This document shows, piece after piece, positions 57,202-64,000 of a DNA stretch of 64,000 nt. The translations under genes were made by a program, and so were the position numbers. The stretch lies in the NCBI GenBank assembly GCA_963682055.1, contig OY821743.1, positions 35,264,702-35,328,701 on the forward strand, in the 5' to 3' direction. The stretch comes from Primula veris. Lineage: Eukaryota > Streptophyta > Magnoliopsida > Ericales > Primulaceae. Each line of letters opens with the position of its first letter. The first letter of the stretch is position 1. Below the pieces are notes generated by a model. It saw only the letters and a list, made by a program, of their open reading frames with translations. It was not told the origin of the DNA and did not search any database.

Positions 57202-57774
57202 TTATAACGTGTTAACAAATTTATAAATTTATTATAGCCAGACAAAATAAAATTATTATTTATTTTGAACAAGTTTAATTTCTCTATTGAAAAAAGCATC
57301 ATATAATGTAAGATATACTTATAACATACTTTTCAAAAGTGAAATGAATCATGAAAAAAGGTAAAAGGGCTAATGGGAACAAAATAGATGTTTGGTTAAA
57401 CATTGGGGATATTTATTTCAATTTAGTCGTGTGATCATGTGAGATTAGATCTTTCATCATGAACGTGTTGGTGAATAAATGTAACAATAAAGTAAAGTTG
57501 AGATAGTAATATATCTGACACTTAATCAATAGAGTTTGCATTTAAGGTACTGTCCAAAACACCGGAAATAATAATGCATGGGCAAACACGTGTTTGCTTC
57601 TTATTTCAAGGACTTGTAATTCCACTTCACCTTCCTAATTCATCCGAAAATTCAAACCTATGATATGGAATATCTTTTTATGAACCCATCTCAAATAATA
57701 TGAGTAAAAAAAAAATACAGGTAAACAGCGTATCATTCTCAATATTAATTATTATTTTTTTTTATTTTTATTTA

Positions 57775-57986
57775 ATTATTAATTATGAAACTACGTACAA
57801 TTTTAATCGATTTATAACGTGTATCAAAATTGTCAAAATGATTTTTTTTTAAATCTAATCATAAAATTTAACATTTAAACTATATAATCAACTTTTGAAA
57901 ATTTTCATTCCGATAATTTTGATACAACTTATTGACCAATCAAAATTACACGTAGTTTCGTAGTAGACAATTAAATAGGGATGGAG
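57775..57986. mobile_element. Degenerate Stowaway-like MITE
   Basis: It has the family words ACGAAACTACGT near the left end (inverted ACACGTAGTTTCGTAG near the right) and GGGATGGAG before TA at the right terminus. The left terminus is eroded. Confidence 0.65.
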
Positions 57987-58074
57987 TATATTAATCCTTA
58001 TTTGTGGTCAAATTTTGACATTAACATTTGAATAAAAAAACTTAGAATATAGCAGTACAAGACATGTCACGTAA

Positions 58075-58285
58075 TAAAAATACAACCTACTAGAAACTCA
58101 AATAAAAATATACTGGAACTCTAGTTGAGTCTATACTAAATTTAAATATTAATTAAAAATAAGAAAAAATGTTAAATGTAAAAATACAACCCACTAAAAA
58201 TTCAAATAAAAATATATTAGAAACCTAATTGAGTATATCCTAAATTTAAATATTAATTAAAAAAATGTTAAATCTAGTATTACTA
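58075..58285 (+). repeat. Tandem duplication, unit about 105 bp; third copy at ~59925-60020
   Basis: AAAATACAACC(T/C)ACTA...AAATTTAAATATTAATTAAAA occurs twice in a row. A more diverged same-strand copy lies 1.7 kb further on. Confidence 0.7.
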
Positions 58286-59544
58286 ACCATCAAAACCCTT
58301 AATGAGGTGGACATGACATGTAATATGGATTGATTTTTTGAGTAATAAAAATATGTAAACTAAAAACATTTTCTATTCGATATTGTTCACATAAATACAA
58401 TTACAAAATACAAATGGCCTTTTTTTTTCTTTACTCATTTCGTTAAGATTGTTTGTATGATTACTATTAGGTATTTACGTTAATTGCTCGAACTATTTGG
58501 AGTAATTCAAATAAAATGTATGAGTTTAGTTAATTGTTAGGGTGGTAAGTACATAGGCTAAAAGGAACTCTAGCTGCCTTTTGAAGATAAAAAAAAAAAA
58601 CGATCTTTTACCATTTATTATGTTTTCTTTTATCGAAATTAACTTTTCAGCACGTTCGAAATTTTGGAAAAAAAAAACAATTCAACTTTCATCACCGTTA
58701 ATGGTTATATCTTCACACGGAAGATTTCGTAAGATTTTGCAATCGCAACCAGACAATCCGAAAAGTATCAATTTTGCCAAGTTTCTTTTAAATTAACTCA
58801 AAGCGATAATGTTTTCCATTTTTGCAACTAAAGAATGAAAAAAAATAAAAAGCTTAACCAATCTCCAAGCTTTAAATGTTTATATTGAGTGTAAATATAT
58901 TTTCACTATCTTAGAGTTTATTCTTACACTCTTTGTAAGAAGAGTGATGACAAAATATGTTGTATACAAGTCCAGATAAATACAATTTTAATTTCAAGAA
59001 CGCGTGTATATTGCTCGTATGTTGTCATGTAGCGTTTTTGTTTTCATTTATCTCGTAACGAAAAATAAATATTAGATTAGTGAACTTAACATTAATAACT
59101 AATTTTCATTGTACCAAAAATTTAAAAGCAGAAACAACCAACCTTACAATAGAAAGCTTAAACCTTTCCAACCAATATTGTCTATTACCTTTTGTAACAA
59201 AAGGACAATGAGTTGAGTCATTTCAATGTCATTATATTTAAATATTTATTGAAAAATGTCAAGGTTTTCATTATTCTCTTATCACCAACTAATACCCCAC
59301 CGTTCCAACAAAATAATCTCGTCTTCAGATCACACAATTTTGTTTTATCTTTACTCAATATTTTAATAATTCTATAAATTACAGTTCATCAAAATACTAC
59401 TACTACTACATAGTATAAAATTTTACATTTTTTTTTAATTTAAACATAACTTTTGTAACAATCATAGGTTTGATCTTCGAGCCGGTCACGTGAAAGCCAC
59501 ATGGCAGGTGGGCCACAACTTTCATAATTATTAGTGTATCATTT

Positions 59545-59755
59545 ATTATTTAATACTAAAGTGTAATTTTAACAGTTTTATAACTTATATAAAAATTATC
59601 GAAATAAATTTTTATAAAATATAATAATAAAATTTAACATTTGAACTATATAATCAAATTCTAAAAAAAAATTATTCTGACAATTTTGATACAAGTTGTT
59701 AACCAATCAAAATTACAAATAATTTCGTAATAAAAAATTAAATAATAACAGTACT
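59545..59755. mobile_element. Highly degenerate Stowaway-like MITE
   Basis: Internal phrases of the family (TGATACAAGTTGTTAACCAATC, here AAAATTACAAATAATTTCGT) survive without recognisable termini. Confidence 0.45.
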
Positions 59756-61737
59756 ATATTTATAAATAAATGAAGTATATTAAACGAACGAATACTTATC
59801 GGGTTTATCGGGTGATGTTAACAGACAACTTGTATACAATTGTTAATCAAATACATATTATACTTTTAAATATATAAAATATAATTTATAAAATAAAATA
59901 TAAATATTCAACATAATCAAAATATAAAATACTAAAAACTTAAATAAAAATATAGTAGAATCATAATTGAGTATACCCTAAATTTAAATTTAATTAAAAA
60001 TAATTTTTTATTAAATCTAGTATTACTAATATATTATATATATATATATAAAAATCACACACTTCACGTATATATTTAGTGGGATAAAAATATATTTTTT
60101 AATAAAAAAATATTATTATACAAGTAAAAGAGTATGCAATAGTGTGTAATAGAGATTAAAATTTGTATGGATATATTTATTCCATATTTATCCACTTTTT
60201 TTTTTATAGTGCAAAAGCAGCAAAAATGGACTTCATACAATCAACCTAAATGATTTAGGCTATAAAAGTTAAACAAATATTTCTGGCCTTTCATCAATTA
60301 AACACATGATTATCTTTTGTGTGGACGAAAAAAATGAAGGCTTGTGGGTTGGTGTGAGACTTGACATTATCGAGTATATATAACAGTATGAATGAACAAG
60401 TCTTCTTTTCTTGAAATCATACTTGTTATTACAAGTAAATCCAATATTTTTAACCTGTTAAATTTTATTTTATTTTTAAAAAAAAATACTTCTACATCAT
60501 AATATTGTACTTTCATAAAAAATATAATAATTAATAACATTATTTATCATTATTTAACAACTAAACATTCTTTTAACTTTTATCATCTTATATTATATAT
60601 ATTTTTTTATTCTCTACGTATTTGTATCAAAACTATACTTATTTTCTATATTTTTATTGTCTTACGCGTCACACACGTAACGTTTAGGGCACGATTACCG
60701 GTGATTATATATGTATTATTTCTTACCTTTAATTTTTTTTTGATTCTTCAAAAAACTTATATGGAGTAATTAATTATTAAGTTTCTCTCCATACAACATA
60801 GCTGTAAATTGTTAAATACAAATCATTTAAAGTAAAATTATTACAAATGAGTTCCATATAAATAAACAACAAACTGGTTGCTAGTCTTATTTGAATACCA
60901 AATGGTATATAGATATATAGACAATACTTTGGTATTCAATTTGTTGAAGGATTGTGGGTTGGCGTGAGACTTGCAGCTGGGTTGATGTGAGACTTACAGT
61001 TGGGTTGTTATTTTTATTTTTTATTTTTGAAACAAATAACACTTATATTAATTTAAATCATGACAAATATAAGATTTTAGCCGGTCCAAGTAGAAAAGGT
61101 AGGCTTAATAAGATGTAGAAAAGTATGCATAATAATCTTACTTCTTATAAGTAAGCTTTTATAAGGTTACTTTGACTAAAAGTATACTTTTCATTTTGTT
61201 AGTTAAAAAACTTAAAAAAAGTATAAAGTAACACCACATAAAAGTATACTTTTGAGGTCAACCAAACAAGCAAAACGTTTGATTGTTCAAAAAAACTTAT
61301 ACTTAATTATTAAGTCACTCGAGGCAACATAGCTAAAATTTGTTAACTATATACATCAATTAGATAAACCGAAATACTTTGGTATTCATGTGTCGGGATG
61401 CTAAGCCATCAACGGGAACCGAATTTTGGCATACCTAGCTACCTTCATGTAATGTATGGTACGAAGTCGATTCTGCACCATACATAAAAAATTATAGACG
61501 TACGTTGATACACCAAATAGAGAACAAAATTCACAATTAATCAACATAGTTCGTTTGAATTTATTTGTACATCCTTATTCTGTTTGGTTTTCCTTTGTAC
61601 ACAATCATCATCGTTCTAATTTTACTGTCCTGTTTTGTTTTTTATTTTGTTTTATTAACAAAATAATGGTCCCGTAAGAAATACATTAGCTGTATTTTAA
61701 ATTTTGTGTGACATTTTTAATTAATCGGTTATCTATT

Positions 61738-62052
61738 TAGTGGAGTTTAATAGGGTTTAATATAATTAACTTTGTTATAATTCTGATTTAGTGTGTTGAT
61801 CTCTAAGTTTTCCTAATTAATGTATTAAATTATTTTTTTCTTCTCAATTTAATACATATTCGTTTCAATTTAAAGGTATTATACCTATAACTAAGATTAG
61901 TAAAACTTAAATTACGGCACACTAAATCGGAATTGGAGCAAACTTAACTTGGAGATCAACACGCAAAATCAAAATTGGAGCAAAGTTAATTAGATTAATT
62001 AGAAAAATTCGGTACACTAAACCGGAATTGATACCTAATTAAACTCCTCTTT
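61738..62052. repeat. Foldback repeat (~315 bp)
   Basis: GTGGAGTTTAATAGGG near the left end is matched by CCTAATTAAACTCCTC (inverted) at the right. GTGTGTTGATCTCTAAG is matched by CTTGGAGATCAACACGC inside. The arms are diverged. Confidence 0.55.
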
Positions 62053-62502
62053 GGTGATACTAAATGTGCCAATTATTTTGTCAATCTTTTTTTTTATTAT
62101 CAGAAACCCTCATTGAGGTAAACCTGTTTCGCAGGCGTCAGAGTTCGAACCCTGATGATGAGCGTGATATACTCGGATACCAAACATTTGAACCAACGGC
62201 TTTTGCTCAATTATTTTGTCAATCTTGCTGGCCTGATTTTTGTTGTCTTCTTTGTTCCAACTTCTAATTCATTCTTAACCAATGATATATATGTGTATGT
62301 AAATATATTTCATATTTCCCTGAAATATCACCCAAATCATTATCCTTGTGGAAATTCATTGCGTGATATTTTATTAATTAAACGTTTACTAAATGACTTT
62401 CCTTAGAAATTTCCTAGGGAGAGCGACAAGGCTCCATTATGGAAATGTGTACAAATGAAATCTGGATATTTTCTTGATTTTTGATAGAAGATAGGAAAGC
62501 AG

Positions 62503-63440
62503 TTACAACTTATAATAACAACAGTTCTTGTAACCTAAACAGTACCGGGGCGCGGGATCTGTTTTCTCCTCCGTGACACTTTTAATTTTCGCCGAGTGCT
62601 CGATATTTACCTTCTTGTACTTATACCAAGACGCAAACATCAAGTAGACCATGAAATTCACAACACTTACTCCGGCCAATAACCATAAAAAATTAATTTA
62701 GCTTATCTCGATTCAAATTATTACTAGCCAACCACCCCCTACTGGACTTATTCACAACATCGACCAAAATAGAGCTAAAATAGAAGCCAGATGCTATCGA
62801 GCACCATAAAATACCCGTTCCTAACGGTTTCATCCTGGAAGAACTCTCCGCATAAAAAAATTATAATAAGCCAGCTAATGTATACATATCTGCCATACCA
62901 AAAATAGCAAATTTAAACTCAAGCCAAAACACACTTATTGGTAGCGGCTCTAACGATTCGACCATATTATTTTCAACTGCAATGGATTTTCTTTTTGCCT
63001 TTATCTCAGCAATCCCCGTTGAAAAAGCCGACAACACTAATCCAACTCCATTTGTTTGTAAATGTGTGATACCTGCAGTAGGGATCCCAGTAAATTTCCT
63101 TGTTATTGGGATGAAAAATTTATTATAAATTGGTAATATAATACACATAAATATCATGGGAATGACAGGGACCAAGGGGCCGGCCAGGAACTTGAAACCC
63201 GAAGAGGTTTCGATCCGTTGTTCTACTTTGTTGGATAGAGAACTTGAAACACGTGTTCAAGAATCTTGTGCTTATTATTATTGGCAACATATGGATTAAT
63301 ATTTTTGTTTCTTCGATTTGTGTCATGGTGACCATACGCCATGGTCTAGGGGTTGTTGATAGTAAATCTTTTGTTCCGGTAACGATTGGGGCTCGGTATA
63401 TGAATTACATAGCTCGCCTAATAGAGGACTGCGATGGGGT
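62503..63440 (-). pseudogene. NPF (NRT1/PTR family) transporter, C-terminal half, multiply disrupted
   Basis: The minus strand carries the last third or more of a nitrate/peptide-family transporter: 'TMTQIEETKI', 'FSIQQSRTTDRN', 'IPMIFMCIILPIYNKFFIPI', 'LQTNGVGLVLSAFSTGIAEI', 'FWLEFKFAIFGMADMYTLAG', 'SSSRMKPLGTGILWCSIASG', and 'VNFMVYLMFASWYKYKK' at the end. Lesions: a frame change near 63175-63195, an in-frame TAA after 'LAGLL' (about 62861), another TAA after 'RDKLN' (about 62697) followed by a frame change, and a TAA upstream near 63395. The N-terminal half is absent from the window, to the right of 63440, or replaced. NPF proteins move nitrate, peptides or hormones with protons; this copy cannot. 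Confidence 0.88.
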
Positions 63441-64000
63441 TTATAACAGTTTAGCATCTTGTAGCATCACTAATATTCAACTTAGTAACATATGAATATT
63501 ACCTATTTTGAATTTTGAATTCTATTAATTGTTGCCTTATACTATGCAAAAACAATAATAATAAAAAAACATCACTCCATGCAGATACAGGAAAGTCCGA
63601 TCATTACAAATTTACAGCCAAAGACGCCCCAAGTATTTGTCATACCCGAGTTTATTTTATTGTTCGTTCGAAGAGAAACATTGAAAGAGTCGGAAATTAA
63701 CCTTATAATTGCTTTAGCTTGAATTACTTCATGAAACAGTACTTATTACAGAAACAATTACCAGAAATAACCTAGAAGGGGTGGGATGCCCCATTTTGAC
63801 ATTGCAGCACCTCCTCACATCTGCGTCTGATTACAAGTCCTTCCATACGGAGCTCTTGGCAGACATAGACACTTATCTTTTTTGACTTGTAAATTGTAAC
63901 GATCCTAATGGTAATGTAGTGTAAGTTACATTATCCCACATCGGTAGTGTAAGCTACCTTTGTGTTGTTTATAACTCTATAGGCACCCTCAATTAGGTAA
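63441..64000. other. Unassigned right end
   Basis: No gene is supportable. On the minus strand, a roughly 35-codon frame at 63770-63880 ('CQELRMEGLVIRRRCEEVLQ' ending at a TAG) is too short to call. A repeat of GTAGTGTAAGTTACATTA / GTAGTGTAAGCTACCT occurs at 63915-63960. Confidence 0.4.

Larger units (their letters stand above)
56743..62502. other. AT-rich intergenic region with MITEs
   Basis: This is the upstream region of the transporter gene, then 5 kb of very AT-rich DNA. It holds a CACTA MITE, Stowaway-like copies, a roughly 105-bp tandem duplication and a foldback repeat (listed separately). A copy of a short phrase (TGTGGGTTGG..GTGAGACTTG) recurs near 60347, 60954 and 60980. No gene is supportable. 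Confidence 0.6.

Noticed and set aside
62115..62165. tRNA-like box B (GAGTTCGAACCCTG)
   Set aside because: No box A at proper spacing, no cloverleaf; perhaps a decayed SINE.

Overview
The window is nuclear DNA of a flowering plant, almost certainly a eudicot. Intron-rich genes have plant-specific products: an E-class PPR protein, an organellar single-stranded-DNA-binding (OSB) protein, a nucleobase-ascorbate transporter, a MAPKKK5-like kinase and plant serpin pieces. The intergenic DNA is very AT-rich, dense in MITEs, and holds a SINE and a large Ty3/gypsy element. I cannot name the species. All calls are read by eye from the sequence; no database search was run.

Layout. 1-1031: two serpin remnants in opposite orientation. 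3659-6120: a PPR gene broken by a deletion/frameshift and a stop. 9159-9551: a small hypothetical gene on the minus strand. 9808-9946: a foldback MITE with a perfect 9-bp target duplication. 10222-29245: an old diverged direct repeat enclosing a 17.2-kb Tat-lineage Ty3/gypsy element (11226-28388, minus strand). The element has 572-bp LTRs differing at about 10 positions and a GAACT target duplication.

29855-36829: a complete 11-exon MAPKKK on the minus strand. 36830-43653: gene-poor DNA with nested Stowaway-like MITEs and a long foldback repeat. 43654-48567: a 4-exon OSB gene. 49627-56673: a complete 14-exon nucleobase-ascorbate transporter on the minus strand. 56674-62500: MITE-rich spacer. 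62503-63440: an NPF (NRT1/PTR) transporter pseudogene on the minus strand.

The most unusual part is the 10 kb between pol and the 3' LTR of the Tat element. It carries at least seven gene-like units on the strand opposite to gag-pol. Five are compact single-exon coiled-coil genes (97 to 159 aa), each 60-95 bp downstream of its own TATA box, some with an AATAAA downstream. They are followed by a spliced gene whose N-terminus resembles the 'putative gypsy type transposon' domain (PF04195), then two more coiled-coil genes. Two of the small genes are clear paralogues, and several share a short Ser-rich C-terminal tail. The antisense frames are nearly all open, whereas gag-pol of the same copy carries at least three frameshifts and an in-frame stop. 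Antisense extra ORFs are known in Tat elements; an array this size, with unit-by-unit promoters, is the best candidate here for something undescribed.
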